The position numbers were made by a program, and so were the translations under genes. This document shows positions 10,338-22,479 of a DNA stretch of 64,000 bases, one piece after another (position 1 is the stretch's first letter; each line of letters starts with the position of its first letter). This DNA is from Coccinella septempunctata (taxonomy: Eukaryota; Arthropoda; Insecta; Coleoptera; Coccinellidae): assembly GCF_907165205.1 (NCBI RefSeq), contig NC_058191.1, positions 6,760,501-6,824,500 of the forward strand, given 5' to 3'. The notes beneath the pieces were generated by a model. It saw only the letters and a list, made by a program, of their open reading frames with translations, was not told the origin of the DNA and did no database searches.

Positions 10338-11699
10338 ACATACAACTAGTGTTGTGACTCTGAAAATTAGGTGCCAGATATTGTTTGACGTATGCAAATT
10401 CATGTGATGTCTTTTTCTAGCAGATCAGAGTTAGAGTTAGAGAATATTGGCTTTATAACAATGCCAATATTATTGTATAAAATACTACTTCTCTGTAGTC
10501 TGAGTCTTTATACAATGCCAATATACAAATGAAATGCTTGCTCTATTCATCTTGCTTTATCATTGATTAAGACAATGCGTCCTAGTGTGACGTAGCGTGT
10601 GGCAATACCATTGGAGCGCGATCTGCTATTGCGCCTCCACTCTATAACTTCTTGCAACAAACATGGCAGTTTTGATGATAATGAGTGAATCTCTTTTTCA
10701 GAGCTTTAATGTTTGTATCAGGATTCATGGTTCATTTCAATTCAGCAACATATATCAACTAAATTCTCCATCAGGGCAGTACATACGTGTTAACTTTTCA
10801 GATCAGAGGAAATCATTAATATCTGCGTAACCAACTATGGTGCAACATTGAATAATTTATGTCCAATTATTCCACTGAAATGATGATAAATTAATTCTGC
10901 AGTTGAGATTATTTATAATAAATACGTCATGAATATGGAATTAGTTTTAGCTAACGCAATTTAGATTTGTCGATATCCGGCAATCAAATTGTGCTTTGTG
11001 ACGAAACGCTTCAAAGACATAAACCATTATCCGTTTAATACTGCATTTAGCCCTATTTGATACGACCATTAATTAGTTGTTCAGGTTCGTGGAATGTGTT
11101 GCTCAAATATAGTATTTAGCCATTTAGCGATTTGTAATGAAATTAGGTTATAATAATGGTTTGTTTTGGGTTGTTTGGTAGTTTGGCTTTATTGGAGCTT
11201 TCGTGAATTTAGGAGAATATTCACTCGAAGTCCTCGAAACATTCGTTATTGTTCTTACACAGGGTGAAAAGGATTTTCGACTGTTCTACAGCTCTTAAAA
11301 ACGGATTTCATTTGAAATGACTTTCTCAGCAGGTCAAGGCGCTCTATGAAAGAACGAATATTTTATTTCTCGTTTTTGACATCGTGCTGAAATTTTATGT
11401 CTCCATATAGAGTATCTAAGAAGTGAGTTTTCTAATTAAACTTTAACACTTAATACATTCACTTCAAACTCACATTGGTGGGGATAAAGAACTTGTTCAA
11501 TAATAAATGTTTTGTCAGCAAGAATCAAGAAAAACCGATACCTACAAATTATCAGAACAATCAAGCTGTCGCAGAAACACTGTCCCGTGTATTGCTACTT
11601 GTTCAGACTAGGCTAGTAGTTTATTCGAGTACGAGTTGCTGAAACACCCGCTAGTCTCCTACTCTTGGAACATAGATGCATTTATGTATATATACATAG
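10338..11699. other. No gene recognised
   Basis: Contains a patch (10440-10560) with repeated ACAATGCCAATAT motifs like those at 53940-54140. Otherwise unremarkable AT-rich DNA. Confidence 0.35.
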
Positions 11700-12010
11700 G
11701 ATATGATGGTTCGTATGAAATATTCAGTGCTGCAGATATCCGTTTTAGCCCAATTCGACGGTCTGATAAAATCATGTCATGAACTGCATCGATATTTCCG
11801 GGGACTGACACAGAAACTAGCCTTCCCGATCGGTCTGAAGCTTGCAGTCCAATTTTTCACGGTCGCATACGAAGGACATTGATCACCAAGGGTATTGAGC
11901 ATATCTTCGTAAATCTGCTTACCTCTTACCCCTTTTAAATACAGGTACTTGATGATGGCTCGATACTCAAATTTTTCGATTTTCACAATTACGGTGAACA
12001 TCTTCATTCC
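11700..12010 (-). pseudogene. mariner transposase N-terminal fragment
   Basis: The minus-strand frame from 12007 reads the mariner HTH region: YRAIIKYLYLKG, GKQIYEDMLNTLGDQCPSY and ATVKNWTASF. After a one-base shift near 11816 it continues as NIDAVHDMILSDRRIGLKRI with ALNISYE just before the coding match ends near 11720. The intact family protein is about 340-350 residues with a D,D34D catalytic core. Here only the DNA-binding third remains, so it is inactive. The terminal repeats were not recognised. The family (mariner, Tc1/mariner superfamily) is certain; the subfamily is not. Confidence 0.85.
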
Positions 12011-12220
12011 TTAAACTTATTGCGTAACTCTGGCTAACTTTTTTAACCTCAAACTTCACACTGACACTTCTAATGAGTTATTGTTCGTTGCTATCGTAAC
12101 GCAATATTTTTTTATGCATGGAACTGCAAGGAACAGGCTAACTAGATATCAATACATCCTCTTATTGTAAGATGTATTTTTCATAAAATAAAGTGTGAAG
12201 ATAAAAGTCAGAAAGTTGAG

Positions 12221-12320
12221 CTATAATATTGTAAAGTTTCATTGAAATTAATCCAGTAGTTTCTGCGTGAAAGACTAACAATCAACCACACATCCGTACA
12301 AACGCTGTTTATAATACCTT
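12221..12320 (+). repeat. RTE-type LINE 3' tail or derived SINE tail
   Basis: The stretch GTTTCATTGAAATTAATCC followed by AGTAGTTTCTGCGTGAAAGA, AACAATC and ACACATCCGTACAAACGC, ending TTTATAATA, resembles the 3' end shared by many insect RTE LINEs and the SINEs they mobilise. Identification is from remembered pattern only; the upstream body is missing. Confidence 0.45.
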
Positions 12321-12408
12321 TAATTATCTACTCACGATTACTACCTGGTTGGGTGACCGCCATGTTTATGAACAAGAGCAAAAAATTTATTGTGTGTGCT
12401 CTCCTAAT

Positions 12409-13234
12409 TTTTTTTTTACAGGAGGTTCGGTAAATTAAAATGCTAATTTTATATTCATGAGGCTAAAATTCGCCTCATGATTGTATTCATAGAGTACAAA
12501 ATAAAGGCCCTTTATGACTTTAGCCTTGCGGCTTTCACACTCCTCTCCAGAGGAAAATTCACTTATCCCAGATATCAAAAGGATTAAGCTCTGTTGGAGC
12601 CCTTTCCAGGTTTTCGGGCTCGAGGTGGTGGTCGGGTCCGGGTCGCTCCTCGCCTCCCTGCTGTAGGTTGGATTCCTGCTCCACCCGTACTTCCTGTCGG
12701 CGCAGACGGTGTTCCTCTGCATTCCCCATGTAGTTGCGTACAGTTCTCGCCGTTCCGAGCAGTACCGCCTTCTGCATGACTCTATAGATATTTTCGTCCA
12801 ACTGAAGTTTCCTCAAGTTCTCCAGTAGTTTCTTCGGTATCAGGCCTGTAGATGAAATTACAATAGGGATGGTCTTGATATCTTTCAGCTTCCACTGTCT
12901 TCTGGTTTGTTCCTCGAGATCTCTGTATTTTGAAAGTTTTTCAGTGTGCCTATCTAGAAGATTGTTATTATTTGGAATCGCCACATCGATGAATAGTGCT
13001 CTGTCCTCATCCTTATTGGGCAATATGAGGTCTGGTCTATTGTGGGTTATTTTCCGGTCTGTGAGAACCGTGCGATTCCAGTGGAGCTTGTGATGTTCAT
13101 TTTCCAATACAGCATCCGGATGGTAATTGTAATAAGGAACCTTTTTCGAACTTAGAAGTTGGTGTTTTAGTGCCAATTCTTGGTGAAGGATCTTGGCAAC
13201 AGCATCATGTCTATTTTTGTACTCCGTGCCCGCG
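12409..13234 (-). pseudogene. C-terminal restriction-like endonuclease of a non-LTR retrotransposon
   Basis: The minus-strand frame is open from the microsatellite edge at 13234 down to a stop at 12559. It begins GTEYKNRHDAVAKILHQ, the histidine-containing region that precedes the nuclease in R2/R4/Dong-type LINEs. RPDLILPNKDEDRALFIDVA follows, matching the PD...D signature of their restriction-like endonuclease, then IPIVISSTGLIPKKLL. The 3' untranslated region (12421-12558) ends in an A-run of about ten on the minus strand. RT and zinc-finger regions are absent, so it is a 5'-truncated dead copy of about 0.8 kb. The open frame is 225 codons without a stop, suggesting a fairly recent insertion. 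Choice among R4, Dong and NeSL is uncertain. Confidence 0.7.
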
Positions 13235-13262
13235 ATTATTATTATTATTATTATTATTATTA
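13235..13262. repeat. (ATT)n microsatellite
   Basis: About nine ATT units abutting the 5'-truncation point of the minus-strand LINE tail. Dong-type elements are known to insert in TAA repeats, so the junction may reflect target choice, but here the repeat is at the 5' side. Confidence 0.85.
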
Positions 13263-16200
13263 CTTTTTGTTGTTGCGTTTGCCCTAACTATTCAGAATTT
13301 TATATAAAAAGAGGTTGCTTGAATTACATCATTTAAATGAATATCGGTTCGTTGTCATACTTAAGACAATGCGAATAGATATGCTATCGAACAGAAATCG
13401 TGTTAACGTACGTCTAGACAAAATCACAGTAGGAAAGGAAGGGACTATTTAGAATTTTTGTGCGTTTTGCCTTTTGTGGCAAATCCTGAGCATTTCCCTT
13501 CGTAAAGTATGAAATTTCCCGTTGGAATTATTCCTTTCGTCCCACTGACTCTGTTGCTGAATTCCTAACTAATCTCTTTCAAACAAGCTATAAAAAAACG
13601 GTTTATGGTTCTTTCCCCTCAAAAATATCGTAAATCCTCGAATATATTTACGGCATTAAGGTCTGAAGGGCAACAAAGTGGAACGGTAATGGCTCTTGCT
13701 CTTGTGCTATCAGTGTCGTTCACATTGTTGGACCGACCCTTGAAAATAACATTCATGGCACGGACCTTTTCTGGAATTATTGCTGGTCAGCGCACATAAT
13801 ACTCTTCACCAAATATTTATAGACTTCGTTGGGAAGCATATATGAAGAGCATATGAATCTTACTGGTGGGAAGCCCTATATTCTCCAGAAAAAAAGATAA
13901 TTGTACTTATTACGTGAATTTGACTTCTGAAACAATTCTTAGAATATTTACAAATACGATAAAGAGTTTGCCATCGTAAATTCTAAAATTACATGCCAAA
14001 AAAAAAAACAGAAAACATATTTCTTGCCCGTGGGTATCTATGAGGAATTATGTGGAAAATTTGTGTATCACAAACATATGGATGATTGGAATCCAAGAAT
14101 TTCAATGAATGCTTGGGCACTAAGCTCCGAAATTGGAAGCACTATTGAAGTCCTGGATAGGCAATGATATTGCCTTCAAACTCATGCCTACAATGGGGAA
14201 TTCTCTTCAATTTGGGTTATCACAGCATATGCAAGTTTAAACGAAATAATTATGAGTTTCATTCATGAATTTTTCAAATGCACCACGGAAACTATTCAAA
14301 AATATTCTTCAAATATGAGGTTTTAAAATTTCAATCGCTTCGTTTCTAGTTTACGATTTGGCAACAGCGCCTACTAGAAAATCCTAAGGCGCGTACTCAC
14401 TGGCGAGCCTCAACAGCAACCGGCCATGAAAATCCCATAAAATTTTACGACCTTCCTCGTTTGTCGCAGACTTCATAGACAGCCATCTTTGTTTACCTCA
14501 TCAAGATAGTGTTTTATTTGTTGTCCTTTATTATCAACGCATATTTCAGTCGATGGTGCCAACTTGTGCAATAGAGATGAAAAGCTTTAAATTTTAAATA
14601 CCCATCTTTATTTTTCATTTTTTAAAACTTAAAATAATTTTTTTTTGAGAAACGGTTGAAATTGTTATTTCAAAATGTGACGTTTCAAAGATATTTCATA
14701 AAAAATACATAATTTTCATCAGAAGGAGTATTCCCTATTGTGTAGTTTGCGTGCTACAGAGCAAAATCCAAAAATTTGCGAATATATAATGCAAAAAGCA
14801 GAAAATTTTAAATTAAAAATTTTATATGGGTTGTAAAATGCTCAGGTAGGATACTTTCATATCATAGACATAGAGAAATGGTCGGAGCATTCCCTTTTCA
14901 TTTGTGCATGAACTACGGTTGAAAGTAGTTCAAAGCCAAAATACAGCTTGGTACTCATATAACCTTGATCAAAAACACATTCCTGAATCTTAAAATATTA
15001 CCCTGTTTCGGATCCATACCAAACATAGACAAAAAAAGTGCAGAATGGATTAGGTTTATAAATTGATTTACGCTTGCTCTCTCCAGTTGCGGATCGGATC
15101 AAATTACTACGCGAATAGTACAAATGTACGAGAATAACTAGTTTGAACCAGTTAAAGGGAAATTTTCATATCAGGTAGATTTGTTACAAACATCGTGCAA
15201 AAGTGTGGGGTTCCTGTATACTAGAACGCATGAGTATTTTTTAAGCTGCTCAGTTGATCAATCTGCGGATATTCAGTGAGAAAAGTGGAAAAAAGACTAA
15301 CTCTTCCAAATTCTGATGGCTGATCTGTATATATGTTTTGTACAGTATAACAACAAAAAAATATCCATTGCCGGACACTTTTTGTTTTACCTTTCTCGTG
15401 CAAGACAATTCAAAGCTGTCGAAAGAATTTATGAAATAAATGATAAATAAATATTCGGGCTTGGCTTTCCATATTTCATGAAGCTCAATTTTTATATACC
15501 TGAGCTTATAGTGGTGATATATAAATATCACTAAAGGAATGAAAACAGCATTTCGAAAGAACTACATCCATAAAATATAAATCGGCCGGTACCTATTCCC
15601 TTGTGACAAGTGTTCCAAACAAAATGAGAATTGAATTCCTTACAATAATTATGTAGTTTTTTACGACAATAAAGAAATATTTGTCAGGGATGTAAAAAAT
15701 ATAGATTTTGGAGGTTGAAAGACAAATCATGATAGGTATTCTGAGTACTACTGCTCTGAAAATATTGATATTTCATGAGCCGTTTGAAGGAGTTTTCCGA
15801 AGTGGACAAACCCATAAAATTTGACGAAATCAGATCTTGCATTCCAGAGTTATGGCTATCGCAAATTAAGGCTAATATTTATGAATCACCCTGTATCTCC
15901 GAAACTAATAGCCTAGGATACAAAACAAGATTTTCAGAAAGGCCTGGATGACCTGCATTCATCATTAAGCTATTGCTTGCCAAAGACTCATGAAACACCC
16001 TGTATATGATCATTTGGATTTGGTCCAGAATCTTAATAACGTCGTTCGAGTTTAATAAAGGAAGTTTGCGAGGATCTATGTATAATTGGAATTTGTTTTC
16101 AGTTTTCTTCATCGTGAGGATTTTCGTTTCATGGCCATTAAAATTTTGATGTTGATTGATTGATATTACCTTTCCATTTCATTTTTTGTTTCAGGTTTTT

Positions 16201-16264
16201 TATTTTCTGTTCAATTTTCCTAAAATTATTCCAACTATATCTTCACTAGCATTTTATAATAAAA
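13263..16264. other. No gene recognised; two lone TA|CAGGGTG-type ends
   Basis: No coding sequence supported. CACCCTG|TA ends at 15893 and ACACCCTG|TA at 16002 match the right ends of the foldback family, and CATGAAAC at the second also precedes the end at 4972. The matching left ends are not visible, so these are truncated copies. Confidence 0.4.
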
Positions 16265-16275
16265 TATTATTAGTC

Positions 16276-16837
16276 CAAGAACGCAGAAAAAAGCAGTTAT
16301 CACACGTGCGGGTCATTTTAGATCGCTCACCTATAAGAACATGGGTATCAGTATGAAGACTGCAACTTCGATATACTAAATGATATGCAGACCGATGCTA
16401 GAATATGGAAATACAATTTTACTAAACTCAACTAAAACAACCCTCAAAAATCTTGAAGTAGCTGATAGAACATGCTTAAGGAAAATAACGAAAATGAGAC
16501 ATCCTAATAATCCTTTGCACAACCCCTCTAATTCACTACTTTATGAAACAACTGGAGTTGAGCCAATACTGAAGAGACTTGAGAGACTGGGTATGAAATT
16601 CTTTGGGAAGCAGACGAACAATGATATAATGGAACCATTGATTCATCATCATGAAACACAGTATGCAACACGGGTGAAACTGCCAACATAACCACTTTAC
16701 GAACACCTACTATCTATAGAATGACTTTTGTAGTTAAATTTATTAATTAACAAATATATATGTGTAACTGGCAGGAAGACTTCGGTCGATAGTCAATTGA
16801 TCCTTTGTATCAATAAAGTTATGTTTCTCTCTCTCTC
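16276..16837 (+). pseudogene. 5'-truncated LINE fragment with target-site duplication and (CT)n tail
   Basis: TATTATTAGTC occurs at 16265-16275 and again at 16838-16848, an 11-bp target-site duplication. Between them the plus strand encodes the RT C-terminal region of a Jockey-like element: GISMKTATSIY, a stop, then RPMLEYGN, NLEVADRTCLRKI and LYETTGVEPI, ending near 16691. A 3' UTR with AATAAA at 16812 and a CT-run tail follow. The single stop between the conserved TATSIY and RPMLEYG blocks, plus loss of the upstream RT and endonuclease, make it inactive. The family tail is (CT)n rather than poly(A). Confidence 0.8.
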
Positions 16838-17184
16838 TATTATTAGTCACTTGTCACTACGACTGCCAAACATGCCGAGCAATTCAAATCGTGCGCTTCT
16901 AATGAAAAAAAAATTATAAGAACTATTTTCATTTTCTAGTTAACAATCAGCAAATAGCGCTGCGAAGAGTTTTATTCCTGCCATTCGAGTTAGAAAATAA
17001 ATTCAACAAACCAAATGGTCCATATGGAAAACTTACGATATACCCATCCATATTCGATTGGGAAAAAACGCATTAGGTACCCCTTCAAATGCGCAGAGAG
17101 TCTTCACTTTGCAATTTATACATTCCCGAAGCTAGAAATTCAGCTTCTCTTCACGGTTCGTGGGCATCGCAATGATATTAAAAG

Positions 17185-17620
17185 TTGAACACGACGAAGA
17201 GGAGCGAGAGCACTCTTCCATTCGGCTTTATTGAATCCCTTTCAGGGAAAAAATATAATCAGGAGTGTATGGCTTCGAGACATCTTCACGTGACCCTACG
17301 ACCTTTGAAACGCGGAGACAGGTGGCTTAATGGGCCGAAAAGTCACATGTCACGTGATCTGCCGATAACGCAGACGGCGCAATTACGGCAGTGGGCATGG
17401 GGTGCATTTGCTATTCAGACCCTCAACACCTCAGCCCCCCGCCCGCCAGCTCGTCTTACGGGACAGAACGTAATCTGCGATGCTCCATTGTTTTCGGAGT
17501 ACGGCGTTATTTTCTCTTTGCGATGGGAGTGGAGTTTTGGCGCTGAAAGGAGGTTCCGGTTCGGTGGAGGATAACGGATCACGGCTTTCGAAGGTATTAC
17601 GTTCAGCTTTTTATTGGTCA
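17185..17620. other. GC-rich islet with two CACGTG E-boxes
   Basis: Visibly richer in G and C than all its surroundings. It contains TCACGTGAC (CACGTG at 17287-17292), CACATG at 17344 and TCACGTGATC (CACGTG at 17351-17356), plus many CpG steps. A 129-codon plus-strand frame (17185-17574) has low-complexity Arg/Pro content and no recognisable domain, so I do not call it a gene. It could be a regulatory element, a first exon or a transposon fragment from a GC-richer source. Confidence 0.4.
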
Positions 17621-17818
17621 TATCGGTGAAATGGAATCATAGAGCTTCCACAATATTTTTCTGGCTTTTACTCGAGAACGTTATCACGTTAAATTTGATC
17701 GTATGATTATCGTCCACAGAAGCTTACTTGAAATATTGCGGTATGATTCGTATTGTGAGAAATAACCACTAGAAATCGGTTATGTCAAAAATGCATAATT
17801 TTCATGGCTGTGCCAAAT

Positions 17819-20260
17819 AGTTGGAGAGCCCACGATGCTAAATTGGGATTTACTCAAGCGTCGTGGAGGTCTAGTGGATTTTGAACATGAGATGGTAAAA
17901 AGAAAAAAAGGTTCTATGATGTATGAACTTTCAGCGGTGGGGAAAGCGTCTGCAGGTTTTCGAAGATGAAAAAAAAATCGTCAGGTGTACATACTCGAGT
18001 GGGTCAGAAGATACTGTATATGCCCAACGTTCCTCTGATGATAAATTTATATTAATCTGACAGTTTGCGTGGTGGGGCTGGCCGTACGGAAGAGTTGAAA
18101 ATGGTAAACTTAAATTTTTTCGAGCGTGTCAGATTTTTATCGGATAAGTTAATTGGACCCAAAAGAAGCTACATTTCAAGAGACTGACAATTCTGACGTT
18201 ACGCAAGGTCGCAGCGGTCCTTTGAAAATGCAAAAAAAAATCGTAAAATTAGAGATGGTTAATCTTGGTGTTGCAGACGTATTGATCCATGAAACTGACA
18301 CTAATCAGGTTTTTTTTTTAAATCTGACAGTTTGAAGTTGATGAAAATGCAGTTTTTCTTCAATATATCCCTTCCTGTACCTCTAATAGTTTTTGTATTC
18401 ATTATGTAACTGTCAGAATTTTTTTTTCTGTTATTTTTGAATCATTAGCTTCGAAATAAAAATTTTTTCTTGGGTGTAGCAGGGGGAAAATCTGCAAGTC
18501 AGACGAACCACCCTCTCCTGAGGGGGAACAAGTGTGGGGATTCTCACCCTCCTGAGCTCGAGACCTACTAAAAACCCCTAACTGCTTCTTGAATATTGGG
18601 TCCGGGCATTTGCCTATAAACCGTTCATCTCTTAGTCGGTTTTCTTCTCGCACACTATCGTGCTGGTATTTATGTGTTTATCCTCTATTGGATAACACTT
18701 TATTGGATTTTTTAATAAGTTTCTGTTCTTATTTTAATCTCTTTTCAACTGATCTCTTGGTCTGCCTCGGTAAATTCGCATTCTCCTACGACCTCTGGGT
18801 CGTAGTCCACTAGTCTTCTGAGTTCTTGATTCGGATGGTTTTTCGCTGTTTCGAATAATTCCTCTGCTTTTCTGTTCATGAATTCCGTTATGGTTTCCCA
18901 TTTTAGGTCCCTATGAATCTGTCTATTCCTGAACAACCAAGGTGCATCTATTGCACATTGTAGCAGCTTGTTTTCAGTGGCCTGAATTTTTTTGATATGG
19001 CTCTTTGCCGCTAAACCTTAGGCAACTGATCCATAAGTCAGTTGAGGCCTAGCAACGGCTTTGATTATCTTCAATTTCGTCTCTTTCGACATGTGGCTTC
19101 TTCTTCCTATCAAAGGGGATAGTCTATTCATCGCTGCTTTCGTTCTGTCGATTGCTTGTTTGATATGACTTTTCCAAGTAAGTCCTTTGTCGAGCGTTAT
19201 TCCTAAATATTTGGCTTCGTTTTTCCAGTCGATTTCTTGGCCGTCAACTTCTAGATTCGTCGTGGGTCGCAGTCTTTTCTTCTGCAGTAATATTGCTTGG
19301 CTCTTTTGTCCATTGGGCTCGATTTTCTACTTTATGCACCAGTCATTCGTTGCGTCAATCGTTTCTTGTCGAACTCGTTCTATTACTTCTGGGTTGCGGT
19401 GTCGTGTTGCTATGCCTGTGTCGTCAGCATATAACGTTAGCATGGTTCTTGAATTCTTCGGAATATCGTGAATGTATATGTTGTACAGATACTTCTCTAT
19501 ATCTCTTGTTGAGGAGCATTCCCCTTCCACTTTCACGTAAAATCTTCTATTTTTGGGATAATTCCTGATCAACTTGCATATTTTGATCCAGCACATCTCA
19601 TCTTATGTATATATTAATCCTTCATGCCATACTCTGTCGAATGCTGTGGCGACGTCTAGTAAAACAAGACCTGTAGCTTGTTTATTTTGGAATCCCTCTG
19701 TAATGTATTCTGTGAGCCTTAATAATTGTTCCTCTGTTGAATGCTCTCTTCTGAATCCGAACTGTTCTGGTGGTATTAATTTCAGATTTTTTGTTTCCTC
19801 ATGGCTATAATTTTTTCTACTACTTTTCCTAACGCCGACAGTAGACTTATCGGTCTCTAGTTTTGTGGGAACTTCTTCTCTTTGAATGGTTTATTGAACA
19901 CTGTGACTTCCGCTGTTTCGAAATAAGAATAAAAGCCACTGTGACTTAGAATGTACACGTGACTTTGTTTTTGCAAGTTTGGGGCCCTCTTACACATTTT
20001 CGTTACGCTTAAATTTTTAGATTGAGAGAATGTATACTTTTCAACATGTTATTAACCACATAGTTATATTTAAATCTGACAAGCTCTAGTCTGTACAATA
20101 ATCGTTTTTTTGTACTATTGTGACAGGCTGTCGTAGACAATTTCCCCTGTATACAGGTCTAATTTTTGGTAGAGGTACTCTACAGGTCTGAAGTATCTCC
20201 CCTTATATTCATCTGGCACCCTCGAATAAATCACGAATATCCCTCTTGGCCTCCCCAACA
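17819..20260. mobile_element. Long-TIR element A, split by a Jockey insertion
   Basis: Related to element B (34797-36253), inverted relative to it. The left end AGTTGGAGAGCCCACGATGC and the following GGGATTTACTCAAGCGTCG match B's right end in reverse. The right end near 20260 (GGCCTCCCCAAC) and the preceding TTCGAGGGTG match B's left end. Internal matches include TCAGGTGTACATACTCGAG near 17990, ATTAATCTGACAG near 18055 and GACAGGCTGTCGTAGACAAT near 20125. The Jockey copy at 18464-19916 interrupts it, and the flanks line up with B across the interruption. No transposase frame. Flanking duplication not resolved. Confidence 0.75.
18464..19916 (-). mobile_element. 5'-truncated Jockey-type LINE inside element A
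   Basis: TTCGAAATAAAAAT (18450-18463) and TTCGAAATAAGAAT (19917-19930) are its target-site duplication, differing at one base. On the minus strand, broken frames give an RT: LLDVATAFDRVWHEGL near 19640, then TLYADDTGIATRHRN with the catalytic YADD near 19415. Downstream come EAKYLGITLD, PQLTYGS and the C-terminal DLKWETITEF and EELFETAKNHPNQELRR. A 3' UTR with CCCTCTCCTGAGG follows, and an A-rich tail lies at the left edge. Endonuclease and ORF1 are missing, and stops and shifts are present. It is the same family as 27122-27889, so that family moved here after element A was in place. Confidence 0.85.
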
Positions 20261-20362
20261 AGAAGCATTGTGCTTAGTACTTGCTGAGGCACTTGAAATA
20301 TTTTTGTGCTCCCGAGCACTTTTTAAAACCCGTGCTTAGTGCTAAGTGATTGAGTACGTTAT

Positions 20363-20501
20363 CGAAAGGCTAACGGCCAGTTTCATAATCAAATTTAGAG
20401 TCCCTTTAAGCTTTCTTCAATGCCGTTTCTAGTATGACAAAAGGAAGCTTTAAAATTGAAGAGACTTTGAGTGTGATTATAAAACTGGCCATAACCTTTC
20501 G
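20363..20501. mobile_element. Small MITE, copy 1 (second copy 60809-60941)
   Basis: Inverted ends: CGAAAGG...GGCCAGTTTCATAATCA on the left and TGATTATAAAACTGGCCATAACCTTTCG on the right, in complementary sense. The inner part holds paired AAGCTTT and AAAGCTT-like segments. About 139 bp, no coding capacity. Superfamily unknown; target duplication not resolved. Confidence 0.7.
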
Positions 20502-21704
20502 GAAATCTCTCATTTCCACTTCATTGCTAAAAATTAAAATAATCATACTGAAAGCGAATTTCATCAGGTGGTTTATCAATCAGCATGGAATTCACGCAGA
20601 ACTATTTTGAGTATGAATCGATATGAATATTCATCGAACCGGTATTGCCTAACGAATTAATCCATTTCTGAATGATTCCATATATCACCTGCCTCAGTAA
20701 TTCTGAGTGGTCCGATGTTAACGGTGTTGATTGCGCAAACCGTACCGTCCAGCGTTTTTGTACGCAGAATGGCCATAAGCCGGCCGAACGATATTGTTGA
20801 TGTATAAAAAAAGGCACATTTTCCAGACAATTGTGCTTTCGGCCATCTGTGCACTGCGTTTTCACTCATTTCGTTATTTGAATATGGATACGCGTATATA
20901 AGTGGAATGTCACACATCATGAACTGTATTGAGTTTTATACTGAAAAATGTTAACTTGTGGATTTCAGCATTGTTTTCTGTCTTTTGTATGAAACTCAAT
21001 TTGGATTATTTTCTGTCTGACCCTCCAGCTATTCAGATTAAACATGTAGGTGCTCCTCGGCCTAAATTGAATAGAGTGAATATTCTTTATTGGATTTCTC
21101 TTTTATCGGCACCAGTTCAAAAACAAATACACAGGTTAGGAAGTATGAAATTAAGTGAATATCTGAAACAAAGATAACTTCATTCTGAAACTTTCCAGGC
21201 AATTACAATTACGCAACAAAATTCATATTTTTTTTCACCTCTGTAATTCCGGTTTCCTCCCAACTTCTTCAAGTCACACATTCTGTATTTTCCGTAATTT
21301 TCATTCGAATTCTTGAATACTGATTTCAGTGGGAATATTGTGTTGGCAGAAATACATTTTATTTTTCTGCAGCCGTCCTATAAATTAATTTTCGGTATGA
21401 TTAAGTGAATCGAAAGTAACACTTTACAAAAACAGGAGGCCCCGAAAGTAGCATTTCCAGGACGACTTCTTCCACTTTCCACATTCGGGACGATTTTTGG
21501 CAGCTGTGGAGACCATCCAGTGCAGGTCATGAATCATAAAACTGTGATAATAGTATCTGTGCTGGGACTTATGTCCCAATTTATACTATTAGTCATTAAT
21601 AAATAACTGTATTTGGAAGTATAACCGACTACACTTTGATCAACGAAAACACATTTGATAATGAGATGGCGCTGAAAACCTACTGTCAATACAAAACAAC
21701 TGTT
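20502..21704. other. No gene recognised
   Basis: Two overlapping minus-strand frames at 20602-20920 and one plus-strand frame at 20929-21177. The plus frame contains SALFSVFCMKLNLDYFLS but has no recognisable domain or splice context. Confidence 0.3.
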
Positions 21705-22010
21705 TAAAACAGGTTTCTGTTTTATAATTGAGGGGAAATTCGAATTATATTCATTGTATTGAATTTCAATATCGACTTAGTTGAAACCAGAAAACAAACA
21801 TTCTGAGCGACGAGTTTTGTTTTGTGATCAGAATTTTGTCATCTGAATATTGTTCGGAATTAATAGATATCAATCGAACACGATGTCTGATGTGATATAT
21901 TTTTATTTGCAATTTATGAAGGATTCACAAATATCTGAAATTATAAACTACGAATAAAGCTTTGACTAGGAAACAAAAGAATATGATGGTTTGCAACTTA
22001 GTTGAATATG
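21705..22010 (+). repeat. Dispersed repeat, copy 2
   Basis: Direct counterpart of 7130-7560 (see there). It lacks the poly(A) run at AACATCC and has a different middle. It sits about 470 bp upstream of the duplicated Helitron remnants, so it could be part of the same element, though no Helitron lies beside copy 1. Confidence 0.5.
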
Positions 22011-22479
22011 TACAATTCATATCATAGCATACACATTTAAGTTACCTACACACATATTATTTAGCGAATTTTCAGAACCCCAATTAAAAAACCTTCACTG
22101 AGGTATACAAGACTTGTGTGTTAGCCCGTCAGTATAGTTTCTTTACAATTTCTTTATGGTATGGTCTCTTTATGACACAATATACAAATTGATTAATGAA
22201 TGAACAAAACACTCACAGTTGGTTTCATGAAACTTTGACTTTCCAAACAACAATTTGACAGTCAGTTGATACCCAAAACGAAATCAATAAAACCTTTGCA
22301 TTTCTGAATATATTGAAGGAGTAGCAATTGAGAATCTTTGAATGGACGTATAAAAGTCATAATTTCCGTTAAATGATAGGGTATACATCTATCATTACAG
22401 ATTTAAGGCTAATTTTTTCATAGAGAAAGCTCATCATTTCCACCAGCAGATGCAGACTTCAAATAATTTGAGCGATTCA

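Noticed and set aside
13235..13262. CRISPR or satellite array
   Set aside because: It is a simple ATT microsatellite. No CRISPR-like spaced repeats exist in the window.
17185..17574. 129-codon plus-strand open frame
   Set aside because: It lies in GC-rich DNA where stops are rarer, has biased Arg/Pro content, overlaps an open minus-strand frame (17415-17621) and shows no domain.
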